Shown here: positions 45,220-53,948 of the stretch, in pieces | Numbering within the stretch: the first letter of the stretch is position 1 | Layout of the letters: every line of letters starts with the position of its first letter | Assembly (NCBI RefSeq): GCF_036924645.1 | Contig: NZ_JAZHRX010000001.1 | Span: 3,348,001 to 3,412,000 of the forward strand | Length of the DNA: 64,000 nucleotides | Reading direction: 5' to 3' | Source: Bradyrhizobium sp. AZCC 2176 | GTDB lineage: Bacteria; Pseudomonadota; Alphaproteobacteria; Rhizobiales; Xanthobacteraceae | Program-made: the position numbers and the translations under genes | Notes under the pieces: generated by a model | The model's input: the letters and a program-made list of their open reading frames with translations, nothing else | What the model was told of the DNA's origin: nothing | Database searches by the model: none

Positions 45220-45271
45220 GAAAAAGTAGGTAGTGGCGAAAGCATCTTCTGAAAAAGTAGGTAGTGGCGAA
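45220..45271. repeat. Tandem 21-bp direct repeat
   Basis: GAAAAAGTAGGTAGTGGCGAA occurs at 45220-45240 and 45251-45271, separated by ten bases. It lies between two minus-strand genes, possibly in the leader of the small membrane protein. Confidence 0.7.
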
Positions 45272-45313
45272 CATCATTGCAACGAAAAATTGAGCGCGCG
45301 GCCGCTGTTTTTT

Positions 45314-45691
45314 CTATCCGTTCTTCCTCGCCGCCAGCGCGTCCGCTACCGCGGTGCGGATGTCGTGCACCGAGAACGGCTTCGTCACGACGTCGTGCAC
45401 GATGGCGTTGAGGCCGGAGGCGCGTTCGCGCTGATCGGCGAAGCCCGTCATCAGCAGGATCTTCAGGTTGGGAAAATCGCGCGCCGCGGTCAGCGCCAAT
45501 GCGATGCCGTCCATCACGGGCATCTGGATGTCGGTCAGCAGCAGGTCGAACATGCCCTGTTCGCGGGTCAGGATATCGAGCGCTTCGGCGCCATCCTCGG
45601 CGGTGACGGTTTCGTGGCCGTCCATGGCGATGGCGCGCGCTACCAGCGAGCGCATGGAATCTTCGTCGTCGGCAATCAGTACGCGTGTCAT
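45314..45691 (-). CDS. Single-domain response regulator (CpdR-like)
   Basis: A 125-residue stand-alone receiver: VLIADDEDSMRSLVARAIAMDG with acidic pair, LLLTDIQMPVMDG with phospho-Asp, LLMTGFADQ with switch Thr and VVTKPFS with Lys. No output domain. Single receivers of this type in alphaproteobacteria include CpdR, which directs ClpXP proteolysis in the cell cycle, and other phosphate sinks. Length and the TGFAxQ pattern suit CpdR, but the identity is inferred. It lies next to the MJ0042 protein gene and near ftsEX. Confidence 0.8.
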   Translation of the reverse strand: MTRVLIADDEDSMRSLVARAIAMDGHETVTAEDGAEALDILTREQGMFDLLLTDIQMPVMDGIALALTAARDFPNLKILLMTGFADQRERASGLNAIVHDVVTKPFSVHDIRTAVADALAARKNG

Positions 45692-45729
45692 GAAGTCGTC
45701 TCTCGCCTCAGCGGAACAGGCGGCCTCCA

Positions 45730-46614
45730 TCAGGCGTGGCCGGCCAGATCCCGCTTGTTGAAAAAGCGTACGTCGATATTACGGCCTTCGGGCGGCGGCG
45801 AAGCCAGCCGCGACTTGAAATAGGCGCGCTCGCCGGGCTTGAGCACCGGCTGCTCGAGTACCGCATTCCAGGCGTAGATCTCGGTGCCCTCCGCGTCGCG
45901 CACGCTAAAGCGCAGCCGAGGCAATTCGACCGGTTTCCTGGTCTCCCCGACGATGATGCCTTCGATGACCAGGACCGGCTGGCCGTCCACGGTCTCGTTG
46001 GTGATCTTGATGTCCTTGAACGCCAGCCCGCGCAGGTTCACGTCCAGCCCGACCATGTTGTAGAACGTCGCGGTTTGCGGCAGCAGCCGCACGACGTCGA
46101 TGCGCCAGATCATCAGCGCCAGGATCAACGCGCCCATCGCGGCGCAGGCGGTCGGCAGGCCGACGGACGGCATGAAGGGGATGCGGGGCAGGGAGGGCAG
46201 CCGGAACAGGCGGGCGAGCCGCTGGCGGTGCGTGGTGATCGGGATTTCCTGATGGTCCTCCGCATCCTGCCGGGCGGCCGACGGCCAGTCGCGGTCGCCA
46301 CCCTGGGGCGGACCTTCGCCCTCGGCCGGCCAGCCGGCCGAAATCGAGGGGCTGTCGACCATCGGGGCGTCCTGTCCCTCTTCCTCGCGCGCCATCGCCT
46401 CCCATTCGGCCGCGGCATCGTTTGCGGCCGGCTGGCTCGATTGCGCCGAAGCTGGCATGGCGTCCGGCACGGCGGCGGCCATTTCGATCGCGTCCTCGGG
46501 CTGCGCCAGCCAGGTTTCCTTGCAGCGGGAGCAGCGCACGGTGCGTCCGCCGGCGCCCAGAGTGGCCGGATTGATGGCGTAAGATGTTGTACAATGGGGG
46601 CAAACGATATGCAT
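45730..46614 (-). CDS. MJ0042 zinc-ribbon domain membrane protein
   Basis: A 294-residue protein with the MJ0042 zinc ribbon MHIVCPHCTTSYAINPATLGAGGRTVRCSRCKETW (two CxxC pairs) at the N-terminus, an acidic linker, a single helix (AAMGALILALMIWRIDVV, about 165-185), and a C-terminal DUF3426-like domain with VIEGIIVGETRKPVELPRLRFSVRDAEG. This layout is a cytoplasmic zinc finger, membrane pass and beta domain outside. Role unknown; usually encoded near ftsEX and CpdR-like genes. Start ATG 46614 or 46623. Confidence 0.8.
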   Translation of the reverse strand: MHIVCPHCTTSYAINPATLGAGGRTVRCSRCKETWLAQPEDAIEMAAAVPDAMPASAQSSQPAANDAAAEWEAMAREEEGQDAPMVDSPSISAGWPAEGEGPPQGGDRDWPSAARQDAEDHQEIPITTHRQRLARLFRLPSLPRIPFMPSVGLPTACAAMGALILALMIWRIDVVRLLPQTATFYNMVGLDVNLRGLAFKDIKITNETVDGQPVLVIEGIIVGETRKPVELPRLRFSVRDAEGTEIYAWNAVLEQPVLKPGERAYFKSRLASPPPEGRNIDVRFFNKRDLAGHA

Positions 46615-46789
46615 GGAGCCCATCTCACCAGTGTCTTTGCCCGGATGCTACATAGCGACTGTTAACGAATCGGAAACCATAACGGCCGCAAAACCGTTTT
46701 GTCGGGTTGGTTCCCAAACCAGCGGGCCACGAGCCCAAAGTTCAGGTTCGGGTCCAGGTTCAGGTTCAAGTCCGGGGTTTCCGGGCGCT

Positions 46790-46835
46790 GCCCATGCCGA
46801 GCGGAGCTCGGTGATGGCCCATGTCGAGCGGAGCT
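46790..46835. repeat. Tandem 27-bp imperfect repeat upstream of ftsE
   Basis: GCCCATGCCGAGCGGAGCT at 46790-46808 recurs as GCCCATGTCGAGCGGAGCT at 46817-46835. The second copy supplies the GGAG before the TTG start of ftsE. Just before, 46741-46772 holds short CAGGTT-type hexamer repeats. Confidence 0.7.
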
Positions 46836-46839
46836 GAGC

Positions 46840-47499
46840 TTGGTTCGGTTCGAAAATGTCGGTTTGCGGTACGGGCTCGGCCCGGAGATTTTGCGCGACC
46901 TTACTTTCCTGATTCCGGCGCATTCCTTCCAGTTTCTCACCGGTCCCTCGGGCGCCGGCAAGACCTCGCTGCTGCGGCTGTTGTTTCTGTCACTGCGGCC
47001 GACGCGCGGCCTCGTCAATCTGTTCGGCCAGGATGTCTCGCTGCTCGGCAAGGATCAGATCGCGAACATGCGCCAGAAGATCGGCATCGTGCTGCAGGAT
47101 TTTCGCCTGCTCGACCACATGACCACCTATGAGAACGTGGCGCTGCCGTTCCGCGTGATGGGCCGTGAAGAATCCAGCTATCGCCGCGAGGTGATCGACC
47201 TCCTGAGATGGGTCGGCCTCGGCGAGCGCATGGATGCGCTGCCGCCGATCCTGTCGGGCGGTGAGAAGCAGCGCGCCGCGATCGCACGCGCGGTGATCTC
47301 GCGGCCGCAATTGCTGCTGGCGGACGAGCCGACCGGCAGCGTCGATCCGACGCTCGGCCGGCGCCTGCTGCGGCTGTTCATCGAATTGAACAGGCTGGGT
47401 ACCGCAGTGATCATCGCGACCCACGACATCACGCTGATGGACCAGTACGAGGCGCGGCGGATGGTGCTGCACCAGGGACGGTTGCACATCTATGAGTAG
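46840..47499 (+). CDS. ftsE: Cell division ATP-binding protein FtsE
   Basis: A 219-residue ABC-type ATPase of the FtsEX complex. VRFENVGLRYG at the start, Walker A GPSGAGKTS, Q-loop VLQDFRLL, signature LSGGEKQR, Walker B LLLADEPTG and the H-loop THD are all present. It works with FtsX at the septum to control peptidoglycan hydrolases. Start is TTG 46840, with GGAG seven bases upstream, giving the exact usual length; the longer frame from 46699 translates repeats. It overlaps ftsX by eight bases. Confidence 0.92.
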   Translation: MVRFENVGLRYGLGPEILRDLTFLIPAHSFQFLTGPSGAGKTSLLRLLFLSLRPTRGLVNLFGQDVSLLGKDQIANMRQKIGIVLQDFRLLDHMTTYENVALPFRVMGREESSYRREVIDLLRWVGLGERMDALPPILSGGEKQRAAIARAVISRPQLLLADEPTGSVDPTLGRRLLRLFIELNRLGTAVIIATHDITLMDQYEARRMVLHQGRLHIYE

Positions 47500-48463
47500 G
47501 GTTGGTGACGAGCATGGGCCGCTGGTGGACCTCGGGACCGAACGCCCGCAGGTGCCGGCGCGTGCGCGCAACCTGTCGCCGATCGTGCCGCGCGCGTCGA
47601 TCTCCGGCCGCGCGCTGGTCGCCGTCGTCGCCATCATGACGTTCCTCGCTTCCATCACCACCGGCACCGTGCTGCTCGTCAGCGCATCGGCCGCGGAATG
47701 GCAGTCGGAAGTCGCCAGCGAAATCACCATGCAGGTGCGCCCGCAGGCGGGGCGCGACCTCGAACGCGACGTGACCGCGGCTGCGGAGGCAATGCGGACG
47801 CAGCCCGGCATCGTTCAGGTCAAGCCGTTCAGCAAGGACGAATCGGCCAGATTGCTGGAGCCGTGGCTTGGCAGCGGGCTGTCGATCGAGCAGTTGCCGG
47901 TGCCGCGTGTCGTCGTCGCGCGGGTCCAGCCCGGCACCACGCTCGACCTCGCGGCATTGCGCACCAGGGTGACGCAGGTGGCGCCGTCGGCGAGTGTCGA
48001 CGATCACCGCGCCTGGATCGAGCGCATGCGCTCGATGACCGGCGCCACCGTGTTTGCCGGCATCGGCATCCTCGTGCTGGTGATCGCGGCGACGATCATT
48101 TCGGTCTCATTCGCGACCCGCGGCGCGATGGCGGCGAACCGCCCGATCGTCGAGGTGCTGCACTTTGTTGGCGCCGGCGACCGCTATATCGCCAACCATT
48201 TCCTGCGGCATTTTCTCAGACTGGGGCTTGAGGGCGGGGTGATCGGCGGCGGCGCCGCGATGCTGGGCTTCGGCTTCTCCGAATCGATCGCCGCCTGGTT
48301 CTCGGGCACCCCGGTCGGCGATCAATTCGCCGCGCTCCTGGGGACGTTTTCGCTGCCACCCTCGGGCTATCTGGCGCTCGCGGTGCAGGCCGTGGCGATC
48401 GCCGCCATTACCGGCTGGGCCTCGCGGCGAACGCTGTTCGCCACGCTGGACGACATCGATTGA
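47492..48463 (+). CDS. ftsX: Cell division protein FtsX
   Basis: A 323-residue membrane partner of FtsE. There is a ~45-residue cytoplasmic leader, a first helix (ALVAVVAIMTFLASITTGTVLLVSASA), the large periplasmic loop (residues ~80-180), then three helices typical of FtsX/MacB permeases (FAGIGILVLVIAATIISVSFATRG ... AAMLGFGFSESI ... ALAVQAVAIAAITGW). The FtsEX complex transmits ATP hydrolysis to cell-wall hydrolase regulators. Intact. Confidence 0.9.
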   Translation: MSRVGDEHGPLVDLGTERPQVPARARNLSPIVPRASISGRALVAVVAIMTFLASITTGTVLLVSASAAEWQSEVASEITMQVRPQAGRDLERDVTAAAEAMRTQPGIVQVKPFSKDESARLLEPWLGSGLSIEQLPVPRVVVARVQPGTTLDLAALRTRVTQVAPSASVDDHRAWIERMRSMTGATVFAGIGILVLVIAATIISVSFATRGAMAANRPIVEVLHFVGAGDRYIANHFLRHFLRLGLEGGVIGGGAAMLGFGFSESIAAWFSGTPVGDQFAALLGTFSLPPSGYLALAVQAVAIAAITGWASRRTLFATLDDID

Positions 48464-48581
48464 TTGGGGCCAATGGCGCCTTCCGGAAACGTGTGCAGGG
48501 GACTTGGTCCGGGGTGGGCCGGGACTCCACTTCGTGAGAAAACGTTCTAGAATTGTACGTGAGAGAGGATTGCCGGACCAC

Positions 48582-49298
48582 ATGGATTTGCAACACGACG
48601 ATAGCGCGGCGAGGGCGACGGCCGCGCGGCCGCGCGGATGGCTGCGCGCCGTCATCGTCGGCTCCATGGCGATCCTGTTCGTCGGCGCGGCGATCGGCTT
48701 CATCGCCTTTCTCGCGCAATTGCGCGGCGTCGAGATCAAGCCGGCGCGAACCGCCGACGGGATCGTGGTGTTCACCGGCGGCTCGTCGCGGGTGTCGGAT
48801 GCGATGGAATTGCTGGCCGGCGGCTATGGCAAGCGGCTGTTGATCTCGGGCGTGCATCCGACCAACGCGGTGAGCGACATTTCGCGCTCGCTGCCCGACA
48901 ACCAGTCGCTGCTGTTGCGCTGTTGCGTTGACCTCGACCGTTCAGCCGTCAATACCAGGAGCAACGCCGCGGAGACGCGGCGCTGGGCCCGCGAGCGCGG
49001 CTTCAAGTCGCTGATCGTGGTGACGTCGAACTACCATATGCCGCGCGCCATCCTGGAATTGTCGCATGCGATGCCCGACGTCACGCTGATTCCGTTCGCG
49101 GTGGTCGGCGACCGGTGGCGCGACGAGCCGTGGTGGACCAGCGGCGCGACGCTGCGTCTGTTGCTGTCGGAATATGCGAAATACGTCGCCGCCGAAGTGC
49201 GTGTGCGGCTCGCCGATGCCGGCATCGGTCTCGTGCCCGAAATTTCCGATCAGCCCATGCCGGCGCCGCGCCGGCCGGCGACGGCGCTGGCCAACTGA
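48582..49298 (+). CDS. YdcF-family (DUF218) membrane protein
   Basis: A 238-residue protein with one N-terminal helix (AVIVGSMAILFVGAAIGFIAFLAQ) and the DUF218 domain: DGIVVFTGGSSRVSDAMELLAGGYGKRLLISGV and LIVVTSNYHMPRAILELSHAMP. DUF218/YdcF proteins bind nucleotides or act in envelope-related carrier-lipid metabolism, with SanA and ElyC as relatives. It follows ftsX and precedes no partner on its strand; the ATG 48582 is the likeliest start. The site has only a moderate ribosome binding site. Confidence 0.8.
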   Translation: MDLQHDDSAARATAARPRGWLRAVIVGSMAILFVGAAIGFIAFLAQLRGVEIKPARTADGIVVFTGGSSRVSDAMELLAGGYGKRLLISGVHPTNAVSDISRSLPDNQSLLLRCCVDLDRSAVNTRSNAAETRRWARERGFKSLIVVTSNYHMPRAILELSHAMPDVTLIPFAVVGDRWRDEPWWTSGATLRLLLSEYAKYVAAEVRVRLADAGIGLVPEISDQPMPAPRRPATALAN

Positions 49299-49308
49299 TC
49301 GGGCGGAG

Positions 49309-49905
49309 CTATCGGTTTGGGGCGACGGGTGGATGCAGCGGATGCTGGTCGTGCAGCATCGCCGCGAGCCGGTGCAGTTGGGAATCGCGAAAACCTTCCG
49401 CTTCGATCGCTTTCACGGTGGCCAGAACATAGTCGCGGTTGACACCGGACTGGCCGTGCCCTTGCAGCACATGGCGCAACTGTTCTGCCGGCGACAGCCG
49501 CCCGGCATATTGCACGTGGCCGCGGTCGACCACGTAGACGAGGGCGCTGACGCGCTGGCGCGCATCATTCTCCAGCCACACCGATCGTTTCACCTCGCGA
49601 TACACCGAAGTGACCTGCTCGCGCTCGCGCAAATAGGCGATGGTCGCATCACTGTTCTTTTCCGCGACCCGGAACGCGATGCCGCGGCAGGCGCCGCCGC
49701 GGTCGAGCCCGAGCACGAGGCCGGGCTTTTCCGGCGTGCCGCGATGGACGAAGGAATAGACGCAGAGCGCGCGGTGTTCGCCGATCAGCCGCGCCGGAAC
49801 GCGTTCGATGAATTCGAAGCCCGGGCGCCACATCAGGGAGCCGTAACCGAACACCCAGAGGTCGCCTTTTGAGAATTCCGTATCGTTGAGGTTAATCGCG
49901 GACAT
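49309..49905 (-). CDS. Glutathione-specific gamma-glutamylcyclotransferase (ChaC family)
   Basis: A 198-residue ChaC-like enzyme. WVFGYGSLMWRPGFEF holds the YGSL fingerprint of the gamma-glutamylcyclotransferase fold, and the catalytic Glu probably lies in LREREQVTSVY. It converts glutathione to 5-oxoproline and Cys-Gly in the cytoplasm. The C-terminal half contains HVLQGHGQSGVNRDYVLATV, conserved in ChaC. It converges with the YdcF gene at a ten-base gap. Confidence 0.85.
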   Translation of the reverse strand: MSAINLNDTEFSKGDLWVFGYGSLMWRPGFEFIERVPARLIGEHRALCVYSFVHRGTPEKPGLVLGLDRGGACRGIAFRVAEKNSDATIAYLREREQVTSVYREVKRSVWLENDARQRVSALVYVVDRGHVQYAGRLSPAEQLRHVLQGHGQSGVNRDYVLATVKAIEAEGFRDSQLHRLAAMLHDQHPLHPPVAPNR

Positions 49906-50015
49906 GCCTGCGCATCGCTACCAGAACGGCGCGACAAAGCGAAGTGGATTCAATGCCTTTTGTTGCGGGAAGCGGATGCTTACATTTGACAAAATCGCCA
50001 GCCAAAGGACGCCGC

Positions 50016-51203
50016 ATGCCTGACATGACCCCCGCGCCGCGCCGGCGCCCGCTGTGGCGCCTCTTCATCATGCCTGCACTGCTCGTCGTCGCCGCCGCGG
50101 CATGGAGCGCGTTCTGGTTCTATGCCGCTTCGGAAGCCGGCGTCCGCGCCGATGCGTGGGCGGCGCAGGAGGCGAAAGCCGGCCGGGTCTATGCCTGCGG
50201 CAAGCGCTCGGTGGCCGGCTTCCCGTTCCGCTTCGAGGTCCGCTGCGACGATGCCAGCGTTTCGCTGGTTTCGCAGACAGCGGGTGCGCAGGTGCCGTTC
50301 GTCGCGCGGCTCGGCGAGATCATGGTGATCGCGCAGATCTATCAGCCGAGACTCCTGATCGCCGAATTCAAGGCGCCGGCGACGCTCGCCGATCGCGGCC
50401 AGCCGCCGTCGATGCAGGTGAACTGGACCACCGGCCGCAGCAGCGTGTCGGGGCTGCCTGATATTCCGCAGCGCGCGTCCATCGTGTTCGACAATCCGTC
50501 GATCGAGCGCGTCAACGGACCGGTACGAACGCCGCTCGCGCGTTCAAGCCATGTCGAACTGCACGGGCGCCTTGCCGATGGCTCGACCCGGGACAAGCCC
50601 GTGATCGAGGCGGTGCTGCAGATAACAGGCGGCAACGTGCAGGAGGTGCACCCGATACTCGCCGCGCCGTTCGACGCCGACATCCAGACCAAGCTCACCG
50701 GCCTGAAGGATTTTACGCCGAAGCCGTGGCCAGAGCGGTTCAGGGAATTGCAGGCGGTGGGCGGCCATGTCGAGATCGTGCGGTCGCGGATTCAACAGGG
50801 CGATCTGATCTCGGTGGCCGCGGGGTCGTTGAGCCTCAACGCGCAGGGGCGGATCGACGGCGAACTACAGATGACGGTGACGGGACTGGAACGCGTGATC
50901 CCGGCGCTTGGCATCGAAAAGATGCTGGAGGAGGGCGTGCCGCAGGCAACGCTCGATCGCGTAGCACCTGGCGTCAAGTCACAGGATCTCAACAACCTGT
51001 TCGGCGCGCTCGACAGGGCGATCCCGGGGCTCGGCAAGGTCGTCAAGCAGAACGCCAATACCGGCGTCGCCGCGGGCATCAATGCGCTCGGCAAGGAGGC
51101 GGAGCTGGAAGGCCGGAAGGCCCGCGCCTTCCCGCTGCGCTTCGTCGACGGTGCGGTGTTTCTCGGGCCGTTGAAAGTGGGGCAGGTGCCGCCGCTGTTC
51201 TAG
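50016..51203 (+). CDS. DUF2125-family periplasmic/membrane protein
   Basis: A 395-residue protein with one N-terminal helix (LFIMPALLVVAAAAWSAFWFYAASE) and a long beta-rich domain of the DUF2125 family, with KRSVAGFPFRFEVRCDDASVSL near residue 70 and FPLRFVDGAVFLGPLKVGQVPPL at the end. No function is known; it looks envelope-located. AAGGAC precedes ATG 50016 better than the upstream ATG 49944. A segment of this gene (50739-50819) recurs as a fragment at 59449-59529. Confidence 0.85.
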   Translation: MPDMTPAPRRRPLWRLFIMPALLVVAAAAWSAFWFYAASEAGVRADAWAAQEAKAGRVYACGKRSVAGFPFRFEVRCDDASVSLVSQTAGAQVPFVARLGEIMVIAQIYQPRLLIAEFKAPATLADRGQPPSMQVNWTTGRSSVSGLPDIPQRASIVFDNPSIERVNGPVRTPLARSSHVELHGRLADGSTRDKPVIEAVLQITGGNVQEVHPILAAPFDADIQTKLTGLKDFTPKPWPERFRELQAVGGHVEIVRSRIQQGDLISVAAGSLSLNAQGRIDGELQMTVTGLERVIPALGIEKMLEEGVPQATLDRVAPGVKSQDLNNLFGALDRAIPGLGKVVKQNANTGVAAGINALGKEAELEGRKARAFPLRFVDGAVFLGPLKVGQVPPLF

Positions 51204-51287
51204 AGCGCTTGGCCGGAACGTTTTCGAGCCTGGATGCTTGAGTCCGGTTGTATTGTGTGCGGGGCAGCGACAAATAGAGAGGCGAGA

Positions 51288-51518
51288 ATGTTCCTGATGG
51301 GACTTGGCGCGCTCTTCGTTATCTGCGGAATCCTGTACTTGGCACGCACCGCTATCTGGCGGGGACCGCTCAGTGGCCGGGATTCCTCCCGGCCCCCTCG
51401 CGATACTTTGGAGCCGCCACGGCGCAGCTTGCGATTCCTCGGGCTCGGAACGAATTGGCCGGGCCTTTTCCTTATGGCACTCGGTGCAGTTCTGTTGGTA
51501 TCGGGGGCCGGTTACTAG
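51288..51518 (+). CDS. Small two-helix membrane protein, unknown function
   Basis: A 76-residue protein with two hydrophobic helices (FLMGLGALFVICGILYLARTAIW and GLFLMALGAVLLVSGAGY) joined by a Pro/Arg-rich loop. GAGAGGCG precedes ATG 51288. The repeated helix pattern ALG(A/V) suggests a small integral membrane protein. It converges on the DUF2189 gene. I do not recognise a family. Confidence 0.6.
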   Translation: MFLMGLGALFVICGILYLARTAIWRGPLSGRDSSRPPRDTLEPPRRSLRFLGLGTNWPGLFLMALGAVLLVSGAGY

Positions 51519-51587
51519 CCCTCGAACCGATTGCCGGGCAGACATGAATCAGCGGCGCGACTCCGGGATCCGTTCAATCGTTACGAG

Positions 51588-52496
51588 CTAGCGCTCGCGG
51601 CTCCACGGGAAGAGATTGGCCGGGAAATCCGCCGCGTAGCGGTGTCCTTTCCGCAGGTGGGGTTCCTCCTGTGGAGGGTTGGGATCCGGCTCTACCACCT
51701 TCCGGTACAGATGCCAGGTGGCATGACCGAGCACCGGCAGAACGACGGCGAGACCGACGAAGACCGGCAACGAACCGATCACCAGCAGTGCCGCGACGAT
51801 CAGCCCCCACCCGGCCATGGCAATCGGATTCATCATCACAGCTCGCAGCGATGTCCTGATCGCGTCGATCGCAGTGGCATGCCGGTCGAGCATCAACGGA
51901 AACGACACGACACTGACGCACAGCGCCACGACCGCGAACACAAAACCGACGCCGCACCCAACGATGATGAGTGACCATCCTTCCGGCGTCGTCAGCACGC
52001 GCGTTGCGAAATCGGGGATGCTCGCAGCCGGAGCGTGGCCGAAGATCGAGACGTAGATGGCGTTCGCTGCGCCGATCCAGGCCCCGAACAGAACGAGCAG
52101 GAGCACGCCGAGCTCGACCATGGCGCCGAGAGCCGGAGCGCGCAGCACGTGAAGCGCATCCCATACGCCGACATCTTCGCCGCGCTCGCGGCGGCGGCTG
52201 AGTTCGTAGAGACCAATCGCTGCAAAGGGTCCAAGCAAGGCAAATCCGGCTGCCAGCGGAAACAGTAGCGGCAATACTGAATAGCCAAGGACCATCCTGA
52301 ACAGGGCGATGCCGAGAACGGGATAAATCACGCACACCACAACGGCGTGACTCGGCATTGCCTTGAAGTCCTCCCAGCCCAGGCGCAGTGCCTCGCTCAG
52401 GTCGGATAGTTCGATTTTGCGAATGGGATACGTGGCGGCATCGCCGAAAACGTGCCGTCCAAATTTTGCGATGCTGTCAGAATACGTGGTGGCCAT
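51588..52496 (-). CDS. DUF2189-family membrane protein
   Basis: A 302-residue membrane protein with six or so helices. The central part SEALRLGWEDFKAMPSHAVVVCVIYPVLGIALFRMV and ALVMLD-like positions (SFPLMLDRHATAIDAIRTSLRAVMMNP) are the DUF2189 pattern. Members often lie near cytochrome oxidase genes and are suggested to help their assembly; here it is divergent from the cox operon at 53032, which agrees. Function unproven. Confidence 0.8.
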   Translation of the reverse strand: MATTYSDSIAKFGRHVFGDAATYPIRKIELSDLSEALRLGWEDFKAMPSHAVVVCVIYPVLGIALFRMVLGYSVLPLLFPLAAGFALLGPFAAIGLYELSRRRERGEDVGVWDALHVLRAPALGAMVELGVLLLVLFGAWIGAANAIYVSIFGHAPAASIPDFATRVLTTPEGWSLIIVGCGVGFVFAVVALCVSVVSFPLMLDRHATAIDAIRTSLRAVMMNPIAMAGWGLIVAALLVIGSLPVFVGLAVVLPVLGHATWHLYRKVVEPDPNPPQEEPHLRKGHRYAADFPANLFPWSRER

Positions 52497-53031
52497 GGAC
52501 GCAATCTCCCGTGCTCGGAGTAGCGGCGGTCAAAACGACGCGTCGCAACCCGCGTGTCTCCGCATTGATGTGCGAGAGTCGCGGTTGAGCCGAGTACGGC
52601 AAACCCAAATGCAACGAAAGGAGCTTAGCCGGACGAAACTTGTCGCGACCTCCTCGTCAAGCTTAGCGCTAAGGGACCCCGGCAGTGCTCACGGTTCGGT
52701 GAACTGTGCACGTTCACGGTCATTTGGTGCATTGCGTCATCGCCGAACGACCTTGCTGACCGACGCTCGCCGGCTTGCGGCATCCGCGCAGCGTCGCCCA
52801 AGTGATCTATTGACGCCAGCGCCGACGCGTACCATCCTCTATTTAGACGCCCCAGATCTGATGAAAGCGGTCGTAACGTGTGCTCGGTGCCACGTTTGGA
52901 TGTCGCGACCGGTCAAAGTGGGCGAGGCAAGACGCACTGCGATGGCGCATGTGAAGTCAGCCATCGAGACAGATGCGGGCTCCGCCCTCTGATTCGACTC
53001 CGTTGCCTTTAGTGGCAAGAAGGAGCGAGGG
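52497..53031. other. Divergent regulatory region upstream of the cox operon
   Basis: About 535 bases between the DUF2189 gene and coxM, so it should hold both promoters. An open frame of 209 codons crosses it from inside the DUF2189 gene but has no protein character. Apart from the inverted repeat at 52699-52717 I see no consensus FixK or other site. Confidence 0.5.
52699..52717. promoter_or_regulatory. Inverted repeat upstream of the cox operon
   Basis: GTGAAC and GTTCAC flank the 7-base TGTGCAC, a perfect 6-bp dyad extended by one further pair outside a mismatch. It lies 315 bases before coxM and 200 before the DUF2189 gene. It could be a dimeric regulator site, but no regulator is known for it. 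Confidence 0.35.
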
Positions 53032-53865
53032 ATGGTTGTCGCTGTCATACTGCTTCTGATCGCAGTCGGCTCGGTGCTGTTTCACATCTACAGCCCGTGG
53101 TGGTGGACGCCGATCGCCACCAATTGGAGCTACATCGACCACACCATCAGCATCACCTTCTGGATCACCGGCGTGGTGTTCTTCGCGGTGATCGCTTTCA
53201 TGGCCTATTGCGTCCTCCGCTTCCATCACAAGGAGGGAAGGCAGGCACACTATAATCCGGAAAACAAGAAGCTCGAGTGGTGGCTCAGCATCGGGACGGC
53301 GATCGGCGTTGGAGCCATGTTGGCGCCCGGCCTGTTTGTCTGGCACCAGTTCGTCACGGTTCCGGCTGATGCCACCGAGATCGAAGTCATGGGCCAGCAG
53401 TGGCAATGGAGCTTCCGCCTCCCGGGGAAGGATGGCCGGATGGGTACAACCGACGTCCGCAACATCGGCCCCGACAATCCCATGGGCTTGAAACGCGACG
53501 ACCCGCATGGACAGGACGACGTCGTGATCGAAAATGGCGAGTTGCACCTCCCGGTCGGAAAGCCAGTCAAGGTTTTGCTCCGCTCCGTCGACGTCCTGCA
53601 CGATTTCTACGTGCCTGAATTCCGGGCCAAGATGGATATGGTTCCCGGCATGGTCACCTATTTCTGGATGACTCCGATCCGAACCGGAACGTTCGATGTG
53701 CTCTGCGCCGAGTTGTGCGGCGCTGCGCATGCGCAGATGCGCTCCAAGGTTATCGTCGACGAAGAAAGCGAATATCACGCCTGGCTGGAGCAACAGAAGA
53801 CGTTTGCAGAATTGTCAGGCCAAAGCGCCGTCAAGAGGGCGACGTACGAATCCGGCGGCAAATAA
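53032..53865 (+). CDS. coxM: Cytochrome c oxidase subunit II
   Basis: A 277-residue subunit II with helices at residues 1-18, 40-62 and about 84-104 and a periplasmic cupredoxin domain. The CuA ligands are present: His in VDVLHDFYVPEF and the cluster CAELCGAAHAQM. It takes electrons from cytochrome c and passes them to subunit I. AAGGAG precedes ATG 53032. The gene order II-I-III-III resembles the coxMNOP operon of B. japonicum for a second aa3-type oxidase; the symbol is by that analogy. Confidence 0.9.
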   Translation: MVVAVILLLIAVGSVLFHIYSPWWWTPIATNWSYIDHTISITFWITGVVFFAVIAFMAYCVLRFHHKEGRQAHYNPENKKLEWWLSIGTAIGVGAMLAPGLFVWHQFVTVPADATEIEVMGQQWQWSFRLPGKDGRMGTTDVRNIGPDNPMGLKRDDPHGQDDVVIENGELHLPVGKPVKVLLRSVDVLHDFYVPEFRAKMDMVPGMVTYFWMTPIRTGTFDVLCAELCGAAHAQMRSKVIVDEESEYHAWLEQQKTFAELSGQSAVKRATYESGGK

Positions 53866-53948
53866 GAAATGCTGCTGCGAAGATAAAATTGGGCGCGCAA
53901 GACCCTCTCATCGCGCCCTGATGGAAGAAACGACCGGGAGGTAATTCA

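Noticed and set aside
52363..52992. 209-codon plus-strand frame upstream of coxM
   Set aside because: It starts inside the DUF2189 gene, has Ser/Arg-rich composition and no detectable motif or ribosome binding site.
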